Assembly (NCBI RefSeq): GCF_001422445.1
Contig: NZ_LMNA01000004.1
Coordinates: 175,250-239,249 of the forward strand
Source: Pseudorhodoferax sp. Leaf274
Lineage (GTDB): Bacteria; Pseudomonadota; Gammaproteobacteria; Burkholderiales; Burkholderiaceae_C
Direction of reading: 5' to 3'
Length of the DNA stretch: 64,000 nt
This document shows positions 8,360 through 17,841 of this stretch, piece by piece. The first letter of the stretch is position 1. Each line of letters starts with the position of its first letter. The position numbers were made by a program, and so were the translations under genes. The notes under the pieces are model-generated. The model did not search any database. It had not been told where the DNA came from and saw only the letters and a list, made by a program, of their open reading frames with translations.

Positions 8360-9040
8360 TCAGAACGGCTTGACCGCCCCCAGGAACGCGATGCTCAGGA
8401 TGATCGCCCAGTAGCAGTAGGCCGTGAAGCGGCTCAGGCGCAGCGAGCGCTCGAGCGTGGCCTCCACCTTGGGGTTCGGGCCCTTGGCCAGCTCGCGGAA
8501 CATCATGGTCCACTCGCGCATCACGAAGCGCAGGTACAGGCCGATCACCAGCGTGCCCGAGTACATCAGGATCTTGGCGGAGAACCAGCGCTGGCCCGGC
8601 TCGGCCATGAACGGGCCATGGCCCAGCAGCGAGCCGACGGCGCAGACCACCAGCAGCGGGATCAGCACGAACCGCACGCGCTCGTCGATCTTGGTCAGGC
8701 GGATGCCCAGGTCGCTCTCGCGGCAAAAGAAGGCCGACAGGCACAGGCCCAGCCACAGCGCGGCCAGCACCCACATGGCCACGAGCCAGCCGCCGCCGAA
8801 GGGCTGCGTGCCCCAGAAGTGCCCCATGTGCATGCCCAGCGGCAGCAGCAGGATGATGCCCGAGCGCGCCAGGATGTCGATGCGGTAGGCCGTCTCCATG
8901 TGGCGGCGCCGCTCTTCCATCGGCAGCCTGCGGTTCACGATGTTGACGGAGGTGTTGAAGATGCCCCACTCGCCGCCGAGCCAGTACACCATGCAGACGA
9001 TGTGCACCCATCGCAGCACGGCCAGTTCGCTGATTTCCAT
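8360..9040 (-). CDS. Integral membrane protein, CopD/HemJ-like
   Basis: Encodes 226 aa with about five or six hydrophobic helices (residues ~8-25, 55-75, 85-103, 128-148, 160-178, 203-222). Conserved-looking histidines sit in RWVHIVCMVYW and GMHMGHFWG, reminiscent of CopD and HemJ-type membrane proteins that bind heme or copper. It could be a membrane electron acceptor for the oxidoreductases encoded just upstream in the same direction, but that is a guess. The start at 9040 is preceded only by a weak GAGAG. It is the last gene of the minus-strand series and is followed by an intrinsic terminator. Confidence 0.65.
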   Translation of the reverse strand: MEISELAVLRWVHIVCMVYWLGGEWGIFNTSVNIVNRRLPMEERRRHMETAYRIDILARSGIILLLPLGMHMGHFWGTQPFGGGWLVAMWVLAALWLGLCLSAFFCRESDLGIRLTKIDERVRFVLIPLLVVCAVGSLLGHGPFMAEPGQRWFSAKILMYSGTLVIGLYLRFVMREWTMMFRELAKGPNPKVEATLERSLRLSRFTAYCYWAIILSIAFLGAVKPF

Positions 9041-9236
9041 TCGATTGCTCTCAGTTCAAGGATGAGGACGCAGGGCGCCTCGACATGCGTGGCCGGCCAG
9101 TTCACCGTGAGCGGGCCGCCGCCATCGGCCCGGATGATCCGCGCTGCGCCAGCGCCGCGCCGGCCGGGGATGGCGGCTGTTCGGCCTGTGAATCGCCGCG
9201 CCGCCGCACCCCGGGAGCCGCCCCGGATCCAGCGGC
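9041..9236 (-). other. 196-bp spacer, no gene
   Basis: GC-rich spacer between the quinone-reductase-like gene and the membrane-protein gene. GTTCGG-CCT-GTGAAT at 9179-9193 matches 9 of 12 positions of the GTTCGC-N3-GCGAAC motif seen elsewhere in the island. No further structure was recognised. Confidence 0.4.
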
Positions 9237-10262
9237 TCAGATGCCGCGGACCAACACCTTGCCCAGGTGCGCTGCGGACTGCAGGTGGGCATAGGCCGCG
9301 GGCGCCTCGTCGAACGCGAAGCTGCGGTCGATCACGGGCACGAGCCCGCCCGTGGCCGCCGCGCGCACGAGCCGCTGCAGCATCGCGCGGCTGCCCGACG
9401 CGATGCCCTTGAGCACGATGTTCTTGAGCACCAGCGTGGTGACGTTCGGCAGCTGCGTGGCGCCGTAGCCGCCCAGCGCGCCGATGAGGGCGATGCGCGC
9501 GTTCGGCGCCGCCGCGTCGAGCGAGGCGCCCAGCGTGGCCAGGCCGCCCGTCTCCAGCACGATGTCGGCGCCCTGGCCGCCGCTGGCGCGCAGCAGCGCG
9601 GCGGCCCAGTCGGGGTGGGTGGTGTAGTTCACCGTGATCTCGGCACCCAGCGCGCGGGCCTGCGCCAGCTTGGCATCGCTGGAGGAGGTGATGGCCACGC
9701 GCGCGCCGTGCAGCCTGGCCAGCTGCAGCGCGAACATGGACACGCCGCCCGTGCCCAGCGTGAGCACCAGGTCGCCGGCCCGCACGCGGCCGAACTCCAC
9801 CAGCGCATGCCAGGCCGTGAGGCCGGCCGCGCACAGGGGCGCGGCCTGCGCGTCGGACAGCGCATCGGGCACGGGCACCAGCGCAGCGGCCGGCACTTCC
9901 ACCTGGCCGGCCAGCCAGCCGTCCAGCGAGGTGCCCAGGTCGGCGCCGAACACGGCGGGATCGAAGTCGCCGTCCAGCCAACCCACGAAGTGCGGGCAGA
10001 CGACGCGCGTGCCGACGGCCGGGCCGGTGCAGCCTTCGCCGAGCGCGAGCACCTCGCCCACGCCGTCGGACAGCGGCACCCGCCCGGCCGCGCGCAGCGG
10101 GCCGTAGCGGCCGTGCAGCACCAGCAGGTCGCGGTGGTTCAGGCAGGCGGCGCGCATGCGCACCAGGGCCTGGCCGCGGCCAGGCCGGGATTGCGGCCGC
10201 ATCACGGGGCGCAGGCTGGCCAGGCCTTGCTGGCTGCCGATCTCGAAGGCGGGAATGGTCAT
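9237..10262 (-). CDS. Quinone oxidoreductase-like MDR-family dehydrogenase
   Basis: Encodes 341 aa from ATG 10262. It has an N-terminal GroES-like domain (LNHRDLLVLHGRYG and LSDGVGEVLALGEG) and a Rossmann domain with LTLGTGGVSMFALQLARL near residues 165-182. The catalytic-zinc Cys of alcohol dehydrogenases is absent (ACLNHRD instead of GxCHSD), so it belongs to the zinc-free QOR/enoyl-reductase branch and probably uses NADPH to reduce a quinone or an activated double bond. It lies 74 bp downstream of the Mo-hydroxylase large-subunit gene in the same direction, suggesting a role in the same oxidation or in reducing an unsaturated intermediate. Confidence 0.87.
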   Translation of the reverse strand: MTIPAFEIGSQQGLASLRPVMRPQSRPGRGQALVRMRAACLNHRDLLVLHGRYGPLRAAGRVPLSDGVGEVLALGEGCTGPAVGTRVVCPHFVGWLDGDFDPAVFGADLGTSLDGWLAGQVEVPAAALVPVPDALSDAQAAPLCAAGLTAWHALVEFGRVRAGDLVLTLGTGGVSMFALQLARLHGARVAITSSSDAKLAQARALGAEITVNYTTHPDWAAALLRASGGQGADIVLETGGLATLGASLDAAAPNARIALIGALGGYGATQLPNVTTLVLKNIVLKGIASGSRAMLQRLVRAAATGGLVPVIDRSFAFDEAPAAYAHLQSAAHLGKVLVRGI

Positions 10263-10336
10263 CGTCGATAGTTCCGAAGGAAATGGGCGCGCGCCACCCC
10301 CTCCCGGAGCAGGAGGCGGTATGGCGCGGCGGGAGA

Positions 10337-12520
10337 TCAGGCAGCCAGCCGGATCGGCAGGCTGCGCACCGGCTTGCCGGTCAGCCGCGCCACGGCGTTG
10401 GCCACGGCCGCGAGGATGGGCACGCTTCCCGGCTCGCCGATGCCGGTGGGCGCGGCGTCGCTGGCGATGCTGAGCACCTCCACCTGCGGCATCTCGGGCA
10501 GGCGCAGCACCGGCGCATCGTGGAAGTTGCCCTGCTGCACGCGGCCGGCGTCCAGCGTCACCTCGCTGTGCAGCACGGCACTGAGGCCGAACGCGATGCC
10601 GCCCTCCATCTGGGCGCGCAGCGTGCCGGGGTTGATGACCAGCCCGCAATCCACCGCGCAGACCACGCGCTCCACCACGATCCGGGTGCCCTCGATGCGC
10701 ACCTGCGCGACCTGGGCCACCACCGTGCGGTAGGCCTCCTGCACCGCCAGGCCCAGGGCGCGGCCGGCGGGCAAGGGCCGGCCCCAGCCTGCATGCGCGG
10801 CGGCCAGACGCAGCGCAGCGGCCAGGCGCGGCTGCCCGTCCAGGTGCGCCAGCCGGAAGGCCAGCGCGTCCTGGCCGGCCGCGGCGGCCAGCTCGTCCAT
10901 CAGCACTTCCTTGCTGAAGGTGGTGTGGTTGTAGCCCAGCGCGCGGTAGGTGTGCACGGACACGCCCACGTCGGGCCGCACCCAGCGCAGGCGCACGTGC
11001 GGCACCGTGTAGCGCTCGGCCAGGTGGCCTTCGGTGACGAAGGGATCGGGCCGCATCGGCGAGCCCGGCCGCGCCATGCTGGGCGAGAAGGACTGCGCCA
11101 CGATGGTCTGCTCCACCGCCACCAGCCGGCCCTGGGCGTCGAGGCCGGCGCGCAGGCGGTGCAGGTTCATCGGGCGGTAGTAGCCGCTCTGGATTTCGTC
11201 GGTGCGCGTCCACATCAGCTTGACGGGGCGCGTGTCGCCCCGGGCCTGTTGCGCGCGCAGCAGCGCTGCCAGCTCGCCGATCCAGTCGGCCGAGAAGGTT
11301 GCGCGCCGGCCGAAGCTGCCGCCCGAGGGCAGCAGGTGCAGCACCACGCTGGCGGGCGGCAGGCCCAGGATGCGCACCAGGGCGGCGTGGTCGGCGCTGG
11401 GGTTCTGGCAGCCGGCCCAGATGTCGCAGCGGCCGTCCTGCCACTGGCCCACGGCGGCCATGGGCTCCATCGGCTGGTGCGCCAGGTAGGGCAGCTCGAA
11501 ATCGGCCGACAGCACGGTGGCGGCAGCCGCCAGGGCCTGGGCGGCGTCGCCGCGCACCAGGGCGTCCACGCCGGGCGCACCGGCCGTGGCCAGGCGCCGG
11601 AACTCGGCCTGCAGTTCGGCGGTGGAGCGCTGCTCGGCCTGCGCATCGTCCCACGCCACCTGCAGCCGATCGCGCGCCTGCAGCGCCTGCCAGGTGCCGT
11701 CGGCCACCACCGCCACGCCCTGCGGCAGCCTGTGCACGGCGCGCACGCCGGGCGCGGCCAGGGCGGCGCTGGCGTCCACGCTGCGCACGCTGGCGCCGAA
11801 GCGCGGCGGGCGCAGCAGCACGGCCACCAGCTGCCCGGGGCGCTGCACGTCGATGCCGTAGGGCACGGCGCCGCGCGCCAGTTCCGCGGCACCGGTGCGC
11901 GGCCGTTCGCGGCCGACCAGCGCGTAGGCCGCGCGCGGCTTGAGCGGCACGCCGGCCGGCACCGGCAGGCGCGCAGCCGCGTCGGCCAGTTCGCCATAGC
12001 CGGCCGCCCGCCCGCTGGCGCCGTGCAGCACGCGCCCACGGTGCGCGGTCAGCGCCTGCACCGGCACGCCCCAGCGCTCGGCGGCCGCCTGCAGCAGCAT
12101 GGCGCGCGCCACGGCGCCGGCCTCGCGCAGCTGCTGCCAGCTGTTGGACACCGAGGTCGAGCCGCCCGTGGTCTGCCAGCCGAACAGCGTGTGCTTGTAG
12201 CGCGGCGGGTCGAACGGCGCGGGCTCGGTGCGCACGCGGCTCCAGTCGGCGTCCAGCTCCTCGGCGAGGATCGTGGCCAGGCCGTTGGCGATGCCCTGGC
12301 CCATCTCCAGGTGCTTGACGAGGACGGTGACCTCGCCGCTGGGTGCGATGCGCACGAAGGGCTGGGCCAGGCCCTCGCCCGCATCCGCACCCACGGCGGC
12401 GGCCTCCGCCGGCGGCAGCCCCAGCACCAGCCCGGCGCCGGCCAGTGCGATGAACCCGCGGCGCGTGGTCCGCAGCACCGCGTCCGGGACGCCGGTGCCG
12501 GCGCTGCGGTCGGCCGTCAT
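10337..12520 (-). CDS. iorB: Molybdopterin-binding large subunit, isoquinoline 1-oxidoreductase beta-like
   Basis: Encodes 727 aa. ATG 12520 overlaps the hyuB stop (ATGA), which fixes the start. The N-terminus RTTRRGFIALAGAGLVLGL is a twin-arginine-type sequence, as in other IorB proteins. Molybdenum-cofactor signatures are GGSFGRR and TGIGEPGSVPILAAV, whose Glu is the expected catalytic base; SWQQLREAGAVARAMLLQAA is a typical IorB segment. With the IorA-like subunit at 6584 it would hydroxylate a nitrogen heterocycle next to N, using water as oxygen source. The position inside a hydantoinase operon, apart from iorA, is unusual. Cofactor insertion and chaperone genes are not in the window. 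Confidence 0.92.
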   Translation of the reverse strand: MTADRSAGTGVPDAVLRTTRRGFIALAGAGLVLGLPPAEAAAVGADAGEGLAQPFVRIAPSGEVTVLVKHLEMGQGIANGLATILAEELDADWSRVRTEPAPFDPPRYKHTLFGWQTTGGSTSVSNSWQQLREAGAVARAMLLQAAAERWGVPVQALTAHRGRVLHGASGRAAGYGELADAAARLPVPAGVPLKPRAAYALVGRERPRTGAAELARGAVPYGIDVQRPGQLVAVLLRPPRFGASVRSVDASAALAAPGVRAVHRLPQGVAVVADGTWQALQARDRLQVAWDDAQAEQRSTAELQAEFRRLATAGAPGVDALVRGDAAQALAAAATVLSADFELPYLAHQPMEPMAAVGQWQDGRCDIWAGCQNPSADHAALVRILGLPPASVVLHLLPSGGSFGRRATFSADWIGELAALLRAQQARGDTRPVKLMWTRTDEIQSGYYRPMNLHRLRAGLDAQGRLVAVEQTIVAQSFSPSMARPGSPMRPDPFVTEGHLAERYTVPHVRLRWVRPDVGVSVHTYRALGYNHTTFSKEVLMDELAAAAGQDALAFRLAHLDGQPRLAAALRLAAAHAGWGRPLPAGRALGLAVQEAYRTVVAQVAQVRIEGTRIVVERVVCAVDCGLVINPGTLRAQMEGGIAFGLSAVLHSEVTLDAGRVQQGNFHDAPVLRLPEMPQVEVLSIASDAAPTGIGEPGSVPILAAVANAVARLTGKPVRSLPIRLAA

Positions 12521-14412
12521 GCCGCTGCGCTCGCGCGTCCCGGCCACACGGGCTGGCGCGGTGCCGGCAGGCCGGTCTCCTCCAGGCAGCGCTCGCGCAG
12601 CACGGCGATCTCGCGGCCGCGGTCGAACACGGCCAGCGGTGCGCGGCTGGCGCGCAGGTCAGCACGCAGCGCGGCGGTGGCGGCGGCGTCCACCGTGCCT
12701 TCGGCGCCGATGCACACGCCGTAGCTGCGCGCGCCCTGGGCCGTGACCAGGCCGCGCCGCACCTCCAGCGCCACGAGTTCGGCATCGCGCTCCAGCGGGT
12801 CGCCCCAGCCGCCCGCGCCCCAGGTCACGAAGTGCAGCTGGTCGCCGGCCTGCACCGCGATGGCGTCGCACTTGGCCGGCAGCGACTGCTGGCTGCCGTC
12901 CACGCGCTCCAGCGTCTTCCACGAGCGCTGGGCCGGCTGGCCGCCGTTCACGCCCCACGGCGGGATGAACCAGCGGTCGTCGTGGATCGAGATGTGGCCG
13001 GCTTCGGTGAAGCGGTAGGTCATGAGGATGCCGTTGCCGCCGCGGAACTTGCCGGCGCCGCCCGAATCGGGCACGGTCTCGTAGCGCTCGATCACCATCG
13101 GGAAGTAGCGCTCCAGGAACTCGTTGGGCACGTTGGTGAAGCCGGGCCACAGCGAGTGGCCGTCGGCGCCGTCGCCGAACGGGCGGCCCGGGATGCCGCC
13201 GAAGCCGATCTGGAACAGCTGGAACCAGTCGCCCTGGCCCTGGCCGTCCTCGCGCGCGCGGTGGCCCGAGAACATCAAGTGCGGGCTGGACGAGAAGCCG
13301 GCCGCGCACAGGAACTCCGGCGTCTTCTGGCCCAGCAGCGCGCCCAGCACGTCGAAGATGCGGCCCAGCGCATGGGTGCGGCAGCTCAGCGCGGCCGGGA
13401 ACTTGGGCTTGAGCAGCGAGCCCTCGGGGATGCGCACGTCCACGAGGTCGTAGAAGCCGTCGTTGAACAGGATCTGCGGGTCGAACACCATGATCATGTA
13501 GATGCCGAAGAACATCTTGAACATGTTCTCGTTGAGCAGGTAGTTGATCGACGAGCTGGACTGCGGGTCGGTGCCGGCGAAGTCCAGGACCACGCGCTCG
13601 CCCTCGCGCCACATCGTGCACTTGATCTTGAACGGGCCGAAGCCGCGGCCGTCGTCGCACAGGTAGTCCTCGAACGACACCGGCGTCTCGCCGATCTGCG
13701 TGCCGATCAGGTGCTTCATGGCACGGTGGTTGCGCGCCAGCAGTTCGGCCGTGGCCGCATCGAACACCTCGTCGCCGAAGCGCTCGCACATCTCGTCCAC
13801 GCGACGCGCCGCCACGCGGCACGAGGCCACCAGCGCGTGCAGGTCGGCCTTGCACCATTCGGGCATGCGCGACTGGTTGACGTTGATGCGCACGATGTCT
13901 TCCTGCAGCACGCCCTTGCGGTAGAGCTTGACCGGCGGCAGGCGGAAGCCTTCCTCGAAGATGCTGGTGGCATCGGTGGGCAGCGAGCCGGGCACCTTGC
14001 CGCCCACGTCGGTCATGTGGCCGAACATCGCGGCCCAGGCCATCAACCGGCCCTTGCGAAACACCGGCAGGATCACCAGCTGGTCGTTCAGGTGGCTGAT
14101 CGCGCCTTCGCACGAGTAGGGGTCGTTCAGGAAGATGACATCGCCGTCCTCGATGTCGCCGTCGTAGTTGCGCAGGAAGCCGTCGATGAACGAGCCGAAC
14201 TGGCCCACGACCATGCGGCCATGGCGGTCGGCGATCAGCGGAAAGGCGTCGCCCTGCTCGCGGATGCCGGGCGACAGCGCGGTGCGGAACAGGGTGGCGT
14301 CCATCTCCACGCGCGCATTGCGCAGCGCGTTCTCCAGGATGTCGAGCGTGATGGGATCGACCGTTGCGCTGCCCAGGGGCGTGGTGGCGGTCTCGATGAT
14401 GCGTGCGGGCAT
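12517..14412 (-). CDS. hyuB: Hydantoinase B / oxoprolinase beta subunit family
   Basis: Encodes 631 aa, longer than the common ~520-590 aa HyuB. ATG 14412 follows a GGGAGAGA ribosome site. Family features are TVDPITLDILENALRNARVEM at the N-terminus (here after PLGSA), NDPYSCEGAISHLND, MFGHMTDVGG and the C-terminal VTWGAGGWGDPLERD. With HyuA it forms an ATP-dependent amidohydrolase that opens cyclic amides such as N-methylhydantoin or 5-oxoproline, or acts as an acetone-carboxylase-like enzyme. A 22-bp gap to hyuA and a 4-bp overlap with iorB show one transcription unit. The ring substrate is not determined. Confidence 0.93.
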   Translation of the reverse strand: MPARIIETATTPLGSATVDPITLDILENALRNARVEMDATLFRTALSPGIREQGDAFPLIADRHGRMVVGQFGSFIDGFLRNYDGDIEDGDVIFLNDPYSCEGAISHLNDQLVILPVFRKGRLMAWAAMFGHMTDVGGKVPGSLPTDATSIFEEGFRLPPVKLYRKGVLQEDIVRINVNQSRMPEWCKADLHALVASCRVAARRVDEMCERFGDEVFDAATAELLARNHRAMKHLIGTQIGETPVSFEDYLCDDGRGFGPFKIKCTMWREGERVVLDFAGTDPQSSSSINYLLNENMFKMFFGIYMIMVFDPQILFNDGFYDLVDVRIPEGSLLKPKFPAALSCRTHALGRIFDVLGALLGQKTPEFLCAAGFSSSPHLMFSGHRAREDGQGQGDWFQLFQIGFGGIPGRPFGDGADGHSLWPGFTNVPNEFLERYFPMVIERYETVPDSGGAGKFRGGNGILMTYRFTEAGHISIHDDRWFIPPWGVNGGQPAQRSWKTLERVDGSQQSLPAKCDAIAVQAGDQLHFVTWGAGGWGDPLERDAELVALEVRRGLVTAQGARSYGVCIGAEGTVDAAATAALRADLRASRAPLAVFDRGREIAVLRERCLEETGLPAPRQPVWPGRASAAA

Positions 14413-14434
14413 GGTGTGTTCTCTCCCCCGGTGT

Positions 14435-16495
14435 TCAGGCGGGCTGGGCCGGGTTGATCAGGATGTTGCCGAAGGTGTCCACGGTGCCGACGTGCGCGGC
14501 CAGGATGACGGTGGTCGAGTCCATCTCGCAGACCACGGCCGGGCCGGGGATCACGTCGCCGGCGCGCAGCTTGGCGCGCTCGTAGATCACGCCCGGCACG
14601 AAGCCGCCCGTGGCCCACATCTGGTGGTCGCGCAGCTTGGCCGCGATGGGGTTGCCGTCGCCGCGCGGCAGTTCCAGCGCGGGCAGGTCCAGCGACTTGC
14701 CCAGCGCCACGGCGCGCAGGTTCACGAGTTCGGTCTCGGTGTCCATGCTGAACGTGAACAGGCGCTGGTGTGCGTCGTGGAAGGTAGCGTTCAGACCGGC
14801 CAGGCCGGTGCCCGCGACGAAGTCGTCCAGCGCCACCGGCAGCGGCACCTCGAAGGCCTGGCCGGCATAGCGCATGTCGGCCTCGAAGCGCAGTTCGATG
14901 TCCGCCAGCGGAACGCCCTCGTCCAGCAGGGATTGCTGCACCTGGTCGCGCATGGTCTGCAGCACCTCGAGCACCTGCGCATCGCTGCTGCGCGAGACCA
15001 GCTGCGAGAACGAGCGCGCCGTCTCGGTGCGCATGCGCGTGGTGGCGTCGCCCAGCGCGCACAGCACGCCCGGCGACACCGGCGAGACCGCCGGCCACGC
15101 GTTCATGAGCCTGGCCACGGCGTTCACATGCAGCGGGCCGGCACCGCCGAAGCCCATCAGCGCGAAGTCGCGCGGGTCGTAGCCCTGCTGCACCGAAATC
15201 ATGCGCAGCGCGCCGAACATGTTCTCGTTGACGATGTCGATGATGCCGCGCGCCGCGTCGTAGAGGTCCACGCCCAGGTCGTCGGCGATCTTCTGCACGG
15301 CCGCACGCGCGCCTTCGCGGTCGAGCTTGAACGCGCCGCCCAAAAGGTTCTCGGGCAGGTAGCCCAGCACCACGTTGGCATCGGTCACGGTGGCCACCGT
15401 GCCGCCGCGGCTGTAGGCCACGGGGCCGGGCACGGCGCCGGCCGATTCGGGGCCCACGCGCAATGCCTTGGTGAGCTCAGGGATCTTGGCGATGGAGCCG
15501 CCGCCTGCGCCCACCGTCTTCACGTCCAGTGCCGACACGCGCACCGTGAGGTGGCCCACGTCGGTGGTGCGCACCAGGCGCGGCTCGCCGTTCTCGATCA
15601 GCGCCACGTCGGTCGAGGTGCCGCCCACGTCCAGCGTGAGGATGTTCTTGAGGCCTGCGTTCTTCGCCACCCACAGCGCGCCGGTCACGCCGCCGGCAGG
15701 GCCCGACATCAGCAGCGACACGGGCTTTTCCTCCGAGGCCTCGGACGACATCAGCCCGCCGTCCGAACGCAGCAGCGAGAGGCGGCCCTGCATGCCCAGT
15801 TCGCGCAACCGCGTGCGCAGGTTGCGCACGTAGCGGCTCACGATGGGGCGCACCGAGGCATTGGCCACGGTGGTCAGCGTGCGCTCGTACTCCTGCATCT
15901 CGGGCAGCACGACGTGCGAGAGCGAGACCGGCACGTCCGGCATGAGCTCGGCCGCCAGCTCGGCCACGCGGCGCTCGTGCGCGCCGTTCACATAGGCGTT
16001 CATGAGCGAGATGGTCAGCGCCTCGATCCCGCGCGACCTCAAGGCCTGCAGCTGGGCGCGGATGTCGGCATCGTCCAGGGGGCGCAGCTCGCGGCCGCTG
16101 GCGTCCAGCCGGCCCTTGACCTCCACCGTGTCTTCCAGCCTGGCCAGCGGCTCGGGCTTGGGCCAGACGATCCAGGCGGCCAGGCCGCCGGGCACGAGCG
16201 AGCGCGCCACCTGCATCATCTGCCGGTAGCCCTCGGTCACCACCAGGCCCACGCGTGCGCCCTTGCCTTCGAGCACCGCGTTGGTGGCCACCGTGGTGCC
16301 GTGCAGGAACACGTCGATCTGGCTGGCGGCGATGTTGGCCTTCTCGCAGACGGCCTTCACGCCGGTGATGATCCCCTCGGAGGAATCGTGCGGCGTCGAC
16401 GGCGTCTTGTGGCGCCAGCATTGGCCGTTTGCATCGTTGAACAACAAGAGGTCGGTGAACGTGCCACCGACGTCCACACCCAGGCGATAGGCCAT
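14435..16495 (-). CDS. hyuA: Hydantoinase A / oxoprolinase alpha subunit family
   Basis: Encodes 686 aa of the ASKHA-fold HyuA family. The ATP phosphate loop is RLGVDVGGTFTD at the N-terminus, with the partner motif LTLDVGGTSTDVALI in the middle. HGTTVATNAVLEGKGA and FGGAGPLHV are further family signatures. It activates a carbonyl of the cyclic substrate with ATP for hydrolysis by the HyuA/HyuB complex. GGAG is 8 nt before ATG 16495. It starts 88 bp after the TPR-protein gene, so it may be transcribed from tonB or from its own promoter in that gap. The substrate may be a hydantoin, pyrrolidone, cyclic imide or ketone. Confidence 0.94.
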   Translation of the reverse strand: MAYRLGVDVGGTFTDLLLFNDANGQCWRHKTPSTPHDSSEGIITGVKAVCEKANIAASQIDVFLHGTTVATNAVLEGKGARVGLVVTEGYRQMMQVARSLVPGGLAAWIVWPKPEPLARLEDTVEVKGRLDASGRELRPLDDADIRAQLQALRSRGIEALTISLMNAYVNGAHERRVAELAAELMPDVPVSLSHVVLPEMQEYERTLTTVANASVRPIVSRYVRNLRTRLRELGMQGRLSLLRSDGGLMSSEASEEKPVSLLMSGPAGGVTGALWVAKNAGLKNILTLDVGGTSTDVALIENGEPRLVRTTDVGHLTVRVSALDVKTVGAGGGSIAKIPELTKALRVGPESAGAVPGPVAYSRGGTVATVTDANVVLGYLPENLLGGAFKLDREGARAAVQKIADDLGVDLYDAARGIIDIVNENMFGALRMISVQQGYDPRDFALMGFGGAGPLHVNAVARLMNAWPAVSPVSPGVLCALGDATTRMRTETARSFSQLVSRSSDAQVLEVLQTMRDQVQQSLLDEGVPLADIELRFEADMRYAGQAFEVPLPVALDDFVAGTGLAGLNATFHDAHQRLFTFSMDTETELVNLRAVALGKSLDLPALELPRGDGNPIAAKLRDHQMWATGGFVPGVIYERAKLRAGDVIPGPAVVCEMDSTTVILAAHVGTVDTFGNILINPAQPA

Positions 16496-16583
16496 TGAGA
16501 AAGCTCCAGCAAGGCGTCCGCTCGCGGACGATGGGGGGAAACGAATGTGCAGGCGGACGGGCGTACGCGCCCGCCCGGCGCGC

Positions 16584-17831
16584 TTACTTCTTCACGCTGC
16601 GCGCGTGGACGGTCCACAGGCGCGCCAGGTCGGCCGCGCCATCGGTGCCGCGCACGCTGCGCCAGGCCGCGTTGGCCTTGTCCAGGTCGCCGGCCGTGAA
16701 CCAGGCCAGGCCCTGCAGCAGCCGCGTGTCGTCGGGCCGCTTGAACTGGCCCTTGGACATGCCCGCCTGCACCAGCTGCAGGCCGTCGGCGCTGGCGCCG
16801 CGCAGCACCTGCACCAGGCCGAGCGCCACCAGCGCATCGCCGTCCTTGGCGTCGCGTGCGGCCTGCACCGCTGCCGCCTGGCCAGCCCTGGCCTCGGCCA
16901 CGCGCTGCACCATCAGGTCCAGCAGGCGCTTGTGGCGCGGGCCTTCGTTGCCCTGGCCGAGCACGTTGGCGGCCAGGCCCTTCTCGACCACCATGCGGCC
17001 CTCTTCGGGGTAGCCGGCCTGCGCGGCAAGCTGGGCCATCTCCATGTAGTCGGGCGCGCCGCGCAGGTTGCCGGTGGCCATCTTCAGGCGGTAGACGTCC
17101 AGGCCCAGGCGCGGCGAGAAGCCCTTGCGCCGCGGCAGCTCGGCCAGCACCTGGGTCCACAGCTCGGGGCGCGGGTGGTGGATCAGCAGGCGTTCGATGG
17201 CGAAGGCCTCGCTGGCCGCGTCCTTCTGCTTCTGCGCGGCGTAGAGCAGCAGGTTGAGCCTGTCCTGCGCGGGCACGCGGCCGGCCTTCTCGTCGGCCTG
17301 CACGGCGGCCAGCGCGTCCTTCAGCACCGCGGCCATGTCGCCGGACTTGAACTGCGCCTGCTGCTGCACGGTCTTCATGGCGGCGCTGGTGCCGCCGGCC
17401 GCGAAGTACTGGTTGGCCCATTCCAGCGCCTTGGCCGGCTGGTTGGCGCGCAGGTAGGTGCCGGCCACGGCCTCGGCGTACTGCAGCTGCTGTGCACCGG
17501 AAAGGGTCGGCCTGAGCACCTCGAAGGCGCGCGCCATCGCGTCGGCATCTCCGGCGCCCATCGCGGCCGAGAAGCGCGTGCCCTCGATCACGTTGTTCTC
17601 GGCTGCCGTGCGGCCAGCCACGGCGTCGGCCTCGCGCAGCTTGGCCAGCGCCTCGCGATGCTTGCCGGCCTTGATCAGGGCGGCGGCCTCCTGCAGCGGT
17701 TTGCCGACGGCGGGCCTCAGCGACACCGCCTGTGCGACGGCCGCCGACAGTCCGGGGCCGCCCTGTGGTGCATTGCCCAGGACGAGGGCCGCGGCACCGA
17801 TGGCCAGCGCGGCAAGGGTCTTGCGCTTCAT
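16584..17831 (-). CDS. Exported TPR-repeat protein in the TonB cluster, TtpC-like position
   Basis: Encodes 415 aa. The N-terminus MKRKTLAALAIGAAALVLG is a signal peptide, so the protein is probably periplasmic. Helical repeat segments such as LIKAGKHREALAKLREADA and YLRANQPAKALEWANQYF are TPR-like and continue for most of the protein. A good AGGAG precedes the ATG, 10 bp after exbD2. In Vibrio, the TPR protein TtpC is encoded beside tonB2-exbBD and is needed for that system; the same gene order here suggests an analogous helper, although homology to TtpC was not tested. It could stabilise the ExbBD/TonB complex or contact the outer membrane. Confidence 0.7.
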   Translation of the reverse strand: MKRKTLAALAIGAAALVLGNAPQGGPGLSAAVAQAVSLRPAVGKPLQEAAALIKAGKHREALAKLREADAVAGRTAAENNVIEGTRFSAAMGAGDADAMARAFEVLRPTLSGAQQLQYAEAVAGTYLRANQPAKALEWANQYFAAGGTSAAMKTVQQQAQFKSGDMAAVLKDALAAVQADEKAGRVPAQDRLNLLLYAAQKQKDAASEAFAIERLLIHHPRPELWTQVLAELPRRKGFSPRLGLDVYRLKMATGNLRGAPDYMEMAQLAAQAGYPEEGRMVVEKGLAANVLGQGNEGPRHKRLLDLMVQRVAEARAGQAAAVQAARDAKDGDALVALGLVQVLRGASADGLQLVQAGMSKGQFKRPDDTRLLQGLAWFTAGDLDKANAAWRSVRGTDGAADLARLWTVHARSVKK

Positions 17832-17841
17832 GTGCGTTCTC

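Noticed and set aside
9237..12785. Single 1182-aa minus-strand frame covering the quinone-reductase and iorB regions
   Set aside because: Only its last 341 codons are family sequence; the rest is a shadow frame of iorB and hyuB.
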